The notes under the pieces: generated by a model | Database searches by the model: none | What the model was told of the DNA's origin: nothing | The model's input: only the letters and a program-made list of their open reading frames with translations | Shown here: positions 9,106-17,328 of the stretch, in pieces | Position numbering within the stretch: position 1 is the first letter of the stretch | Layout of the letters: each line of letters begins with the position of its first letter | Translations under genes and position numbers: made by a program | Origin: Paracoccus liaowanqingii | Lineage (GTDB): Bacteria > Pseudomonadota > Alphaproteobacteria > Rhodobacterales > Rhodobacteraceae | Length of the DNA: 64,000 nt | Direction of reading: 5' to 3' | Assembly: GCF_004683865.2 (NCBI RefSeq) | Contig: NZ_CP038439.1 | Coordinates: 3,207,358 to 3,271,357 of the forward strand

Positions 9106-9694
9106 GAAGTTCGGCCTTTCGGCCTGAGGGTGCAATTCTTTCTCAGGATGGCAGGACGCATTTCAGGCGGTTTTTGGCGGCCATTTGTCTTCCTTGGCCA
9201 ATCAAGGCGTCTCTACAGTGCGCAGCTGCCTCGTCTGCAGAGGAGGCAGACGTTTCGATGGCGTGGACGGGTCGACGCGATGAGCCTCTCAGGGCCCTCG
9301 TGGGACCTGCAGTGAATGCGGTCGCAATATCTGTGCAACGGTCTTGTAGCGGCCACAGGGCGCCTGCCGGGTTGCAGTGCAGATCTGAAAAGCGGCCGCT
9401 CGTGTTTCGGCACCGGAGCCCTTCATCCTCACGTGTCCTGTCGTGCGTTTACAAACCTTGGGCTCGTGACGAAACGTGGCCTGCCAAAATGGCAAATGCT
9501 GAGAGACGTGATGCAGGCATGATATGCCCGGCGCTTGAGCGCCGCCGGGAGGAAGATGCGCAGAAGTTCGGCAGCTTATGTTTATGCATTATCTGCAGGT
9601 ATCATTCCCCTTACCCTCCCTCCCGATACCCTGATCTCGTCCTCATTGGGCAGGCACCCCAGGGGTGCCTGCCGCAGAGATCAAAGGGATAGGC
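9106..9694. other. intergenic region, no gene recognised
   Basis: The gap lies between the ABC operon and the amine oxidase gene. Small open frames across it have no recognisable domain or ribosome-binding site. A weak GGCC-TTTC-GGCC hairpin lies just after the ATPase stop. The only clear structure is the 25-bp inverted repeat at 9649-9673. Confidence 0.5.
9649..9673. promoter_or_regulatory. perfect 12-bp inverted repeat just upstream of the amine oxidase gene
   Basis: GGCAGGCACCCC (9649-9660), a single central A, then its exact reverse complement (9662-9673). It ends 21 bases before the ATG at 9695. It could be an operator or an mRNA hairpin limiting access to the ribosome-binding site; there is no U-tract after it. 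Confidence 0.55.
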
Positions 9695-11278
9695 ATGACA
9701 TTTAACCCACAGGGGATATCGCGGCGCTCGCTGCTGTCGATGATCGGGGCCGTGGCAGGCGCAGGTGCGATGTATGGCGCGATGAGCACGATGGGGCTTG
9801 CGCAGCCGTCCGGTTTCGCAGGCCGACTGCAACTTCAGGGCAATGTGCAGGGCACGAGTGTCCTGATCCTGGGCGCCGGCCTGGCCGGCATGACCGCGGC
9901 CTACGAACTGCGCGCCGCCGGCTATCAGGTCAAGGTGCTCGAGTTCCGCGAGAAGGCCGGCGGCCGCTGCTGGACGCTCCGGGGCGGCGACAGCTATACC
10001 GAGCTGGGCGGCGAGACGCAGGACGTGACCTTTGCCGAGGGCAATTACCTCAACCCCGGCCCGTGGCGCATCCCCTCGGATCACTACGCGGTGCTGGACT
10101 ACTGCAAGCGCTTCGGCGTCAAGCTGGAGCCGTTCATCCAGGTCAACTACAACGCCTATCTGCACAATTCCGACGCCTTCGACGGCCAGCCGCAGCGGTT
10201 CAAGGAAATCTCGACCGACTTCCGGGGCCATGTCGCGGAACTGCTGGCCAAGGTGGTGGACCAGCAGGCGCTGGAGGCCGACGTGACCGAGGGTGACGCG
10301 CAGCTGCTGATGGACGCGCTGAAACGCTATGGCGCGCTGAACGACGACATGGCCTATGTCACGGGCGAGGAGTCCTCGGCCTTTCGCGGATGGTCCGTGC
10401 CCGAGGGCGGCGGCACCACCGGCAAGCCGGAACCCTCCGAGATCCATCCCCTGTCGGTCATCCTGCAGTCGAACCTGTGGCGCAACCTGACGGCGGGTGA
10501 CAACCTGCACATGCAGTCGACGATCTTCCAGCCGGTCGGCGGCATGGACCAGATCGCGCAGGCGTTCGAACACGAAACCGGCGACCTGATCACCTTCGAC
10601 GCCAAGGTGACGCGCATCCGCCACGAAGGCGACACCGTCACCGCGACCTGGGTGCCCACGGGGGGCGGCGAGGAACGGACCGAGACGGCGGATTACTGCA
10701 TCTGCACCATCCCCTTCTCGATCCTGGGCCAGATCGACCACGATTTCTCGGGGCGCATGTCGGGCATCATCGACGGGATGCATTACGCCTCGTCGTTCAA
10801 GTGCGGGTTGGAGTTCAAGCGCCGCTTCTGGGAACAGGACGAGCATATCTATGGCGGGATCAGCTACACGAACCTGCCGATCTCGCTGATCAGCTACCCG
10901 TCGTCGGACTACTTCAGCGACGGCCCGGGGGTGCTGCTGGCGGCCTATAGCTGGGGGGCATCGTCCTATCAGTTCAACTCGCTGCCTCCCGCCGACCGGA
11001 TCGAGGCGGTGCTGGACTATGGCAGCCAGATCCACCCGCAATACCGCGACGAGTTCCTGTCCGGCGTCTCGGTCGGCTGGCACCGGGTACCCTGGGTCCT
11101 GGGCTGCTATGGCATCTGGGCCGACCGCGAGGCCGACTACATGGACGCGACCGCGATGGATGGTCGGACGCTGATGGCGGGCGAGCATATCTCGTATCTG
11201 CCCGCCTGGATGGAAGGGGCGATCCTGTCGGCGCTGGACGCCGTGGAACGCCTGCACGCCACCGTCACCGAAGCCTGA
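9695..11278 (+). CDS. Tat-exported flavin amine oxidase/dehydrogenase
   Basis: 527-residue FAD-dependent amine or amino-acid oxidoreductase. Seen: a twin-arginine signal (SRRSLLSMIGAVAGAGAMYG, about residues 9-28), the FAD dinucleotide motif VLILGAGLAGMTAAYELRAA, the GG doublet AGGRCWTLRGG and the C-terminal flavin motif AGEHISYLPAWMEGAILSAL. The start is ATG 9695, with AAAGGGAT upstream. It is followed 10 bp later by an exported cytochrome c and then an exported RidA protein. Known relatives such as nicotine oxidoreductase NicA2 pass electrons to a cytochrome c rather than O2; the same is inferred here. The substrate amine is unknown. Confidence 0.85.
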   Translation: MTFNPQGISRRSLLSMIGAVAGAGAMYGAMSTMGLAQPSGFAGRLQLQGNVQGTSVLILGAGLAGMTAAYELRAAGYQVKVLEFREKAGGRCWTLRGGDSYTELGGETQDVTFAEGNYLNPGPWRIPSDHYAVLDYCKRFGVKLEPFIQVNYNAYLHNSDAFDGQPQRFKEISTDFRGHVAELLAKVVDQQALEADVTEGDAQLLMDALKRYGALNDDMAYVTGEESSAFRGWSVPEGGGTTGKPEPSEIHPLSVILQSNLWRNLTAGDNLHMQSTIFQPVGGMDQIAQAFEHETGDLITFDAKVTRIRHEGDTVTATWVPTGGGEERTETADYCICTIPFSILGQIDHDFSGRMSGIIDGMHYASSFKCGLEFKRRFWEQDEHIYGGISYTNLPISLISYPSSDYFSDGPGVLLAAYSWGASSYQFNSLPPADRIEAVLDYGSQIHPQYRDEFLSGVSVGWHRVPWVLGCYGIWADREADYMDATAMDGRTLMAGEHISYLPAWMEGAILSALDAVERLHATVTEA

Positions 11279-11288
11279 GGAGGCCCTG

Positions 11289-11705
11289 ATGAACCGCATC
11301 TTTATGCTGACGGCCGCTTTTGTCGCCCTGACCCTTCCTGCCGCCGCGCAGGAGGCGGGCGAGGTCTCGATGATCGACCGCGCCGGCTGGTTCGAGGACC
11401 CCGCGCGCCTGACCCAGACCGGCGGGCAGCAGGTCTACGAGGCCATCTGCGCCGCCTGCCACATGCCGGGTGGCGAAGGCGCTGTCGGTGCCGGGGACTA
11501 TCCGGCGCTGGCCGACAACGAGAACCTGATGACCGCGGACTATCCGATCTATCTGATCCTGCAGGGCCAGAAGGCCATGCCCCCCCTGGGCGGCGTTCTG
11601 GACGACACGCAGGTGGCCGATGTGGTCAACTATATCCGCACCTCCTTCGGCAACGACTATGCCGAGGACCCGGCGACGCCCGATCGCGTCGCCGCCGCCC
11701 GCTGA
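11289..11705 (+). CDS. periplasmic class I c-type cytochrome
   Basis: 138-residue small electron carrier. A Sec signal peptide (cleavage near AAAQ, about residue 20) is followed by one haem-binding CAACH motif (Cys54, Cys57, His58) and a probable axial Met97 in the KAMPPLGG segment. It lies 10 bp after the flavin amine oxidase, with a GGAGG ribosome-binding site, and just before an exported RidA gene. The arrangement suggests that it takes electrons from the reduced flavoenzyme and passes them to the respiratory chain. Confidence 0.9.
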   Translation: MNRIFMLTAAFVALTLPAAAQEAGEVSMIDRAGWFEDPARLTQTGGQQVYEAICAACHMPGGEGAVGAGDYPALADNENLMTADYPIYLILQGQKAMPPLGGVLDDTQVADVVNYIRTSFGNDYAEDPATPDRVAAAR

Positions 11706-11725
11706 CCCCGATGAAAGGACATCAC

Positions 11726-12208
11726 ATGAAGACGACTCTGGCCGCTTTGGCCCTGACCGCCCTGGCCCTGCCCGCCACCGCGCAGGAGCTGACCCGCCAT
11801 CCGATCCCCGACTCGGACTTTCCGATCCTGCAGGCGGTCGAGGTTCCCGCGGGCATGACGACCGTCTATCTCAGCGGCACGGTCCCCGCCGTCATCAATG
11901 AAGACGCCGAGCCCGGCAGCCTCGAGGCCTTCGGCACGACCGAGGAGCAGACCGTCAGCGTCATGACGCGCATCCAGGCGCAGCTGGAGGCGCTGGACAT
12001 GGAGGTGGGCGACATCATCAAGATGCAGGCCTTCCTGGTCGCGCCCGAAGGCGAGGCGGTCGATTTCGACGGCTTCATGGCGGGCTATCGCCAGTTCTTC
12101 GGGACCGAGGAACAGCCGAACCTGCCCGTCCGCTCTGCCATGGTGGTCGAGGCGCTGGTCAACCCGGCCTGGCTGGTGGAACTCGAGGTCACGGCGGTCC
12201 GTCCCTGA
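11726..12208 (+). CDS. exported RidA/YjgF/YER057c-family protein (probable imine deaminase)
   Basis: 160-residue RidA-fold protein. RidA proteins hydrolyse reactive enamine/imine intermediates to the ketone/aldehyde and ammonia. Seen: a clear N-terminal signal peptide (MKTTLAALALTALALPATAQ), then the RidA domain ending in PVRSAMVVEAL with the conserved Arg136. ATG 11726 is chosen because AAAGGA is correctly spaced before it and it gives a canonical signal peptide; an in-frame ATG at 11711 lies on the ribosome-binding site. A signal peptide is unusual for a family that is normally cytoplasmic. It ends the operon, 9 bp before a hairpin. Confidence 0.85.
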   Translation: MKTTLAALALTALALPATAQELTRHPIPDSDFPILQAVEVPAGMTTVYLSGTVPAVINEDAEPGSLEAFGTTEEQTVSVMTRIQAQLEALDMEVGDIIKMQAFLVAPEGEAVDFDGFMAGYRQFFGTEEQPNLPVRSAMVVEALVNPAWLVELEVTAVRP

Positions 12209-12217
12209 CAGTTTCTG

Positions 12218-12239
12218 GCCCGGCAGGTCACAGCCGGGC
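12218..12239 (+). terminator. hairpin after the amine oxidase-cytochrome-RidA operon
   Basis: GCCCGGC (12218-12224) pairs exactly with GCCGGGC (12233-12239) around an 8-base loop, shortly after the RidA stop. There is no U-tract, so it is a possible terminator only. Confidence 0.4.
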
Positions 12240-12245
12240 GCGACA

Positions 12246-12725
12246 TAGGGTCAGGACTCGTTCTTGATCACAGCCAGAACATGACGGTTGCGGCAGAAGA
12301 GATCGCGGAGAGGTAGGTCTCCGGTCATCTGTCGTATCGTGTGGCAACGCGTCTTCCCTCTTTGAGGCGGCCGACCATGATCTCGATGCGGTTAGACCTT
12401 TTATAACGCTGCTTCTCATATTTGACTGTCTTCCTGCGAGACTTCCGGCCGGGGATGCAGGCGCTCCTCCTTTTGTCCTCCAACGCTTCTCGCAGCCAGT
12501 CGGCCCTTGCCAGCGGGCTCGAACCAATTGCGCCTCGCAGGCTCGATATCCCCTGTCAGCCAGAAGCTAGTCCCCTTTGGAAGGCTGCCCAACAGTGCTG
12601 CCGCACAGGCGTAATCGCTGACCTGCCCTGCCGACATGAAGAACCGGGTGGGTCGGCCCTTCGCATCGGTGACGGATGTAGCGTTGTGTTCTGTTCTCGG
12701 GCGAAACTGTCCACTGGACAGTTTC
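12246..12725 (-). pseudogene. IS5-family (IS427-group) transposase remnant
   Basis: The minus strand encodes the C-terminal half of an IS427-type transposase, recognisable as DAKGRPTRFFMSAGQ, VSDYACAAALLGSLPKG, then RSNRIEIMVGRLKEGRRVA and SAISSAATVMFWL, ending at a stop at 12268. It is broken by a frameshift between the first two blocks, further shifts after the second, and an in-frame TGA where the family has a Cys codon (TRYDR-stop-PETYLS). The N-terminal half is missing. The likely element end (AGGGTCAGGACTC) is near 12247. It is not functional. Confidence 0.8.
12703..12725. repeat. inverted repeat at the truncated end of the IS5-family remnant
   Basis: GAAACTGTCC (12703-12712), a 3-base spacer ACT, then GGACAGTTTC (12716-12725) form a perfect inverted repeat exactly where transposase homology ends. 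It may mark a rearrangement or element junction. Confidence 0.5.
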
Positions 12726-12845
12726 TTTGTCCCTCGACGGATGCATGACCCGTCGTTCAGCCAGAGCCAACCCTTCTTTGGTTGCTTTTGTGGGACCTTT
12801 AGCTTCGTCGGGGAAACGCCCCACAGGGGCCTTTCCTAATCCTCC

Positions 12846-13478
12846 TCAGTCCTGCCGCCGTCGAACGCATGCGTTCGACGGCTCGACCCGTTTCACGTTC
12901 GCCGCCCAACCGACCTCGCGCAGAAGGGCAGTGATCCGGCGGTATCCGTAGCGCCCATATTGCGGGGCGAGCGCGATGATGTCGACCGTCAGGGCGTCTT
13001 CATTGACTCGTCCGCTCGGCACTTTCCGCTGTGTCGAGCGATGCTGCTCAAGCACGCGACAGGCGAGCCGTTCGGAGATCCGGAGCTTCTGCCTAACATG
13101 CTCAATGCAAGCACGGCGGCGGGCGGGGCTTAGAAGTTTCCCGATGCCGCCTCCCGAAGGATGAGCTTCTCGAGCGTCAGGTCAGAGACAGCCTTCCTGA
13201 GCCGCTCATTCTCCTTCTCCAGCTCCTTCAGCCGCTTCACTTGGTCGGTCTTCAGCCCACCGAACTCCTTGCGCCCACCGATAGTAGGTGAACTGCGTCA
13301 CGCTGATCAACCGCACGGCTTCGGCCACCGACTGGCCTTGCGACACCAACACGTCAACCTGCCGGAGCTTGGCGACGATCTCCTCCGGCTTGTGCTTTTT
13401 CTGGGGCATTCCAGCATCCTCCAAATGGCTCAAAAGCCATACATCAGGGAGGACCACCTTTCAGGGGGCAGACCAGAC
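12846..13478 (-). pseudogene. IS3-family transposase (OrfA/OrfB) remnant
   Basis: OrfA starts at 13409 (MPQKKHKPEEIVAKLRQVDV) and loses frame near 13270 (after YYRW). The OrfB portion continues in other frames (VSDLTLEKLILREAAS, then EQHRSTQRKVPSGRVNED and YGYRRITALLREVGWA) and is cut off near 12885, before the catalytic DDE core. The upstream element end, reading TCTGCCCCCTGAAAGGTGG on the minus strand, lies at about 13455-13475, directly against the next LacI gene. It is a dead, truncated copy. Confidence 0.8.
12857..12882. repeat. 26-bp perfect palindrome at the broken end of the IS3-family remnant
   Basis: GCCGTCGAACGCA and its exact complement form an uninterrupted palindrome centred between 12869 and 12870. 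Homology to the IS3 transposase stops on entering it. It looks like a junction created by recombination or replication slippage rather than a regulator site. Confidence 0.6.
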
Positions 13479-13486
13479 CGCGCCGG

Positions 13487-14521
13487 GTGAACATCAAGGA
13501 TCTTGCCCAGCATCTTGGACTGTCGATCGGCACCGTGTCGCGCGCGCTGAACGGCAAGCCCGACGTGAACGCGCAGACGCGCGCGCGGGTGCTGGGGCGC
13601 GCGCGGGTGCTGGGGGCGGCGTCGCAGCTGGGCTATCGTCCCAATGCCTCGGGGCGCTCGCTCAGGCGGGGATCGACCCAGACCGTGGCCTTCGTGATGG
13701 AGACCGGGCGGGCCGACGTGCGCGGCGACAATTTCTTCGTCCGCATCATCGACGCGATGCAGGACCGGCTGGCGGCCGAGGATCACGACCTGATCGTGCT
13801 GCCCTCAAATTCGGCCAATGATCCGACGGGGTTTCTGCGCCGCACCATCGCGCGGGGCATCGCGGATGCGATCGTGGTGACCGCGACGCAGGCCCATGAC
13901 CCGCGCATCGCGCTGCTGCTGGACAGTCGGATGCCGTTCCTGTCCTTCGGGCGATCGCAGATCGCGGGCAGCTTTGCCTGGATCGACCTCGATTTCGAGG
14001 GTTTCCTGCGCGAGGCGATGGCGGGGCTGGCCGCGCTTGGCCATCGGCGCATCGCGGTCAGCACGCCGCAGGGTCCCTCCAACATCGGCGTGCTGATGCA
14101 GGCCACCTGCCGCGAGGTCTGCGCCCGACTGGGGCTGGACAGCGATCCAACCCTGATCGTCGCCACCGAAAGTCACGAATATGGCGGCAACCTGGTCACC
14201 CGCCAGCTGCTGGACCGGCCCGACCCGCCCACCGCCGTGATTCTTCATTACGAGATGATGGCCTTTGGCGCCTACAGCGCGCTGCGCGATGCAGGGCTGT
14301 CCCCGGGGACCGACATGTCGATCGTCACGATGCGCCGGTCCCGGCAGTTGCACTTTCTGGATCCGCCCGTATCGGCCTGCGAGATCGACGTGGTGGGTCT
14401 GGGCCGCAGGCTGGCCGACGAGACCCTGCGCGTCATCCGCGCCGACGATCCACCTGCCCAGCTGCTCTGGCCCGCGCGCCCGATCCTGACCGACAGCGTC
14501 GCCCCGCCGCGCACGCGCTGA
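13487..14521 (+). CDS. LacI-family transcriptional regulator, 5' end abutting an IS remnant
   Basis: 344-residue LacI-type regulator. HTH VNIKDLAQHLGLSIGTVSRAL is at the extreme N-terminus, the hinge follows near residues 55-65, then a sugar-binding-type sensor domain. The GTG at 13487 is the only plausible start left. The in-frame codons before it read QTRPRR, which resembles a native LacI N-terminus, so the IS insertion probably removed the original start and promoter. An exact 18-bp tandem duplication (13580-13615, RARVLG twice) adds six residues between HTH and hinge. No obvious target operon is adjacent. It may be decaying. Confidence 0.75.
   Translation: MNIKDLAQHLGLSIGTVSRALNGKPDVNAQTRARVLGRARVLGAASQLGYRPNASGRSLRRGSTQTVAFVMETGRADVRGDNFFVRIIDAMQDRLAAEDHDLIVLPSNSANDPTGFLRRTIARGIADAIVVTATQAHDPRIALLLDSRMPFLSFGRSQIAGSFAWIDLDFEGFLREAMAGLAALGHRRIAVSTPQGPSNIGVLMQATCREVCARLGLDSDPTLIVATESHEYGGNLVTRQLLDRPDPPTAVILHYEMMAFGAYSALRDAGLSPGTDMSIVTMRRSRQLHFLDPPVSACEIDVVGLGRRLADETLRVIRADDPPAQLLWPARPILTDSVAPPRTR
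13580..13615 (+). repeat. 18-bp exact tandem duplication inside the LacI gene
   Basis: CGCGCGCGGGTGCTGGGG occurs twice back to back (13580-13597 and 13598-13615), preserving frame and duplicating RARVLG between the DNA-binding domain and the hinge. Confidence 0.9.
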
Positions 14522-14925
14522 GTCGGGGTGCCTATCAGCCCGAAGCTTTCGGAGTGGTGTCGATCACCCGGCCAGATGACGCCGTGGGCCACCGCGTCTG
14601 CCTCCGGCACCGGAGGCCGGGGCAGCCGATGCCGTCCCGCGACCTCTTCATCTGGGATGGCAGTTGGCTGTGGTCTGGCGGCGAGTGCCGACGCGATGCT
14701 TCGCTGACGGTTGTTCTCTGGCCCGCGATCAGGGTCGCGCGTCTGAGACTGCCTCCGAAACATCAGCCTGCCCGACGCGTCATCGGCGCGACCTCTCAGG
14801 GCGCCCTCCCGCCGTCGTTTCCCGTGCCCTCGCGCGGCCCTGCGTCCCGCTGCCGCCCGAGACGGCTTGACGCGGGGCGGGGGACCTGAGGTAGGTCTCG
14901 ACCATCCGACGGAGAGGCGAGGACC
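14522..14925. other. intergenic region, no gene recognised
   Basis: A weak CCGAA-GCT-TTCGG hairpin at 14540-14552 follows the LacI stop. The remaining open frames have no domain-like sequence and no ribosome-binding site, and I see no other feature. Confidence 0.5.
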
Positions 14926-15756
14926 ATGACCAAGAGCAAGCTGGGCTGGGCGATACCGCTGATGCGGGCGGGATATACGGGCAAGGGGCTGGTCTATCTG
15001 GCCGTCGCGGGCATCTCGCTCTATTCGATCTGGAGGGGCGGGCAGGCGCAGGACACGTCCTCGGCCCTGGGCTGGCTGGAGACGACCTGGGGCGGGGGCA
15101 GCATCCTGTTCGTCATCCTGCTGGGCATGGTCGCCTATGCGCTGTGGCGCGTGCTGGATGCCGCCTACGACCTGGAGGATTACGGGTCCGAGGCGAAGGG
15201 GATCGTGGCGCGCCTGGGCATGCTGGTCACGGGCGGCATCCACCTGGGCATCGGCGTCGTCATCTTCACGCTGCTGTTCGGAGGCGGGTCCTCGGAGGAG
15301 GGGTCCAGCATCCCGCGCTATGTGGGGATGGTGATGGGCTGGCCCCGGGGGCGCTGGATCATCGGGCTGGCGGCGCTGCTGATCGTCGGGGCCGGGGCGC
15401 ATTACATGCGGCAGGGCTGGACGAACGAGTATCGCAAGCATCTTCAAGCCAGCCGGTTCACCACGCGGTGGAACCCGATCCTGAAGGCGGGCCTGATCGC
15501 GCATGGCGTCGTCGTGGGCGTGGTGGGCCTTCTGTTCCTGTTCGCCGCCTGGCGCGCCAATCCCCAGGAGGCGGGCGGCACGGGCGAGGCCTTCTCGTGG
15601 CTGTCCGGCCAGGTCTATGGGCAGCTGCTGGTCATCGGCATCTGCGTGGGATTGCTGGGATTTGCGGTCTTCTGCTTCGTGAACGCCGCCTATCGCATCG
15701 TTCCGAAGGTCTCGGGCCCGGACATCCAGACCCTGGCGGCGAAGCTGACGGGGTAG
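14926..15756 (+). CDS. DUF1206 domain membrane protein
   Basis: 276-residue integral membrane protein of unknown function. It shows the DUF1206 layout of three repeated units of two hydrophobic helices each, with repeats beginning near LMRAGYTGKGLVYLAVAG (residues 9-26), ARLGMLVTGGIHLGIGVV (about 95-112) and LKAGLIAHGVVVGVVGLL (about 186-203). It starts at ATG 14926 after GGCGAGGA. It is a single gene ending in a strong convergent terminator hairpin shared with the tct operon. Confidence 0.85.
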   Translation: MTKSKLGWAIPLMRAGYTGKGLVYLAVAGISLYSIWRGGQAQDTSSALGWLETTWGGGSILFVILLGMVAYALWRVLDAAYDLEDYGSEAKGIVARLGMLVTGGIHLGIGVVIFTLLFGGGSSEEGSSIPRYVGMVMGWPRGRWIIGLAALLIVGAGAHYMRQGWTNEYRKHLQASRFTTRWNPILKAGLIAHGVVVGVVGLLFLFAAWRANPQEAGGTGEAFSWLSGQVYGQLLVIGICVGLLGFAVFCFVNAAYRIVPKVSGPDIQTLAAKLTG

Positions 15757-15774
15757 GATGCCCGTCCCTGGCGA

Positions 15775-15803
15775 ACCGGGCCCGCTGGTTCTGCGGGCCC
15801 GGT
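15775..15803. terminator. bidirectional hairpin between DUF1206 gene and tctA
   Basis: ACCGGGCCCGC (15775-15785) pairs perfectly with 15793-15803 around a 7-base loop, between two convergent genes that end at 15756 and 15811. Confidence 0.65.
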
Positions 15804-15810
15804 CCTTGTG

Positions 15811-17322
15811 TCAGAGCGACACCGGCTTGCGGCGGCGCGCCAGGGCCCAGACCCGCGGGCCGAAGATCGACAGGATCGCGATCGCATAAATGAGCAGCGC
15901 GATCCACGAGGTGAAGAGGAAGGTCCAGTCCCCCTGGTTGATCATCAGGCCGCGGCGCAGCTGCTCCTCGGCCAGTGGGCCCAGGATCGCGCCGACCAGC
16001 GCGGGCGCCAGCGGATAGCCGAAGCGCCGCATCACGAAGCCCACCAGTCCGAAGCCCAGAAGCAGGATCAGCGCGAAGGCCGAGCCCTGCGCGCCCACGA
16101 TGCCGAGCGTCGCGAAGGTCAGGATGCCCGCGTAGAGCCAGGGGCGCGGGATCGCCAGAAGCTTGACCCAGATGCCGATGAACGGGACGTTCAGCACCAC
16201 CAGCATCAGGTTCGCGATGAACAGACTGCCGACAAGGCCCCAGACCAGTTCGGCGCTGTTGGTGAACAGCAGCGGACCGGGCTGCAGCCCGTATTGCTGG
16301 AAGCCCGCCAGCATCATCGCCGCCGTGGCCGAGGTCGGCAGGCCCAACGTCAGCAGCGGGATCAGCGTGCCCGCAGCCGAGGCGTTGTTGGCGGCCTCGG
16401 GTCCGGCCACGCCCTCGATGGCGCCGCGGCCCTCGTCGAAGTCGCGCCGCGCCTCGCCGGTCGCCAGGCGGCGCTCGGTCGTGTAGGAGAGGAAGGTCGG
16501 GATCTCGGCGCCGCCGGTCGGCAGCGGGCCGAACAGGAAGCCCAGGCCCGTGCCGCGCAGGAAGGGCCGGAAGCAGCGCTTCAGGTCATGCATGTTCAGC
16601 CAGACCGAGCCCTTCATCTTCTCGGCCTTGGTCAGGTGGTTGATGCGCTGCGAGGCCAAAAACATCGTCTCGCCGATGGCGAAGAGGCCCACGGCCACGA
16701 TGGCGATCGAGATGTTGTCGCTCATCTCGGGGACGCCGAAGGCCAGGCGCACCTGTCCCGTCAGCTTGTCGGTGCCGACCATGCCGATGGTCAGGCCGAT
16801 GAACAGCGCCGTCAGGCCACGCACGACCGAGCCGCCGAAGGCCGCCGAGACGGTCAGGAAGGACAGCACCATCAGCGCGAAGTATTCCGCCGTCCCGAAG
16901 GACAGCGCGACCGCGACCATCAGGGGTGCCACCACCGCCAGACCAAGCGTCGCGATGGATCCGCCGACGAAGGAGCCGATGGCGGCCGCGCCCAGGGCCT
17001 TGCCGCCCGCGCCGCGCTTGGCCATGCGGTTGCCCTCGACCGCGGTCATGATCGAGGCGGTCTCTCCGGGCGTGTTGAGAAGGATCGACGAGATCGCGCC
17101 CCCGTACATGCCGCCGTAGTAGATGCCGGCGAACATGATCATCGATCCGGTCGCGCCGAAGGACAGGCTGACCGGCAGCAGCAGCGCGACCGTCAGGGCC
17201 GGGCCGATGCCGGGCATGACGCCCACGGCGGTGCCCAGCATCACGCCGATCAGCGCGAACATCAGGTTCATCGGCTCCATCGCCGTGCCGAGGCCGCCCA
17301 GAAGAAGGTAAAATGTGTCCAT
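15811..17322 (-). CDS. tctA: tripartite tricarboxylate transporter, large permease TctA
   Basis: 503-residue inner-membrane protein with about 11-12 hydrophobic helices. It carries the TctA glycine/proline-rich signatures, for example [20 protein letters not shown] (residues 38-57) and the pseudo-repeat [20 protein letters not shown]. It forms the transport channel for a dicarboxylate or tricarboxylate with TctB and the binding protein TctC, using an ion gradient. It lies 6 bp after tctB in the tctC-tctB-tctA order. The actual substrate is not fixed by sequence. Confidence 0.93.
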   Translation of the reverse strand: MDTFYLLLGGLGTAMEPMNLMFALIGVMLGTAVGVMPGIGPALTVALLLPVSLSFGATGSMIMFAGIYYGGMYGGAISSILLNTPGETASIMTAVEGNRMAKRGAGGKALGAAAIGSFVGGSIATLGLAVVAPLMVAVALSFGTAEYFALMVLSFLTVSAAFGGSVVRGLTALFIGLTIGMVGTDKLTGQVRLAFGVPEMSDNISIAIVAVGLFAIGETMFLASQRINHLTKAEKMKGSVWLNMHDLKRCFRPFLRGTGLGFLFGPLPTGGAEIPTFLSYTTERRLATGEARRDFDEGRGAIEGVAGPEAANNASAAGTLIPLLTLGLPTSATAAMMLAGFQQYGLQPGPLLFTNSAELVWGLVGSLFIANLMLVVLNVPFIGIWVKLLAIPRPWLYAGILTFATLGIVGAQGSAFALILLLGFGLVGFVMRRFGYPLAPALVGAILGPLAEEQLRRGLMINQGDWTFLFTSWIALLIYAIAILSIFGPRVWALARRRKPVSL

Positions 17323-17328
17323 GGCGCC

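Noticed and set aside
9130..9692. Small open frames upstream of the amine oxidase
   Set aside because: They have no domain-like sequence, no ribosome-binding site and overlap on both strands. They are treated as non-coding.
14554..14889. Open frames between the LacI gene and the DUF1206 gene
   Set aside because: They are Arg/Pro-rich with no similarity I recognise and no translation signals.
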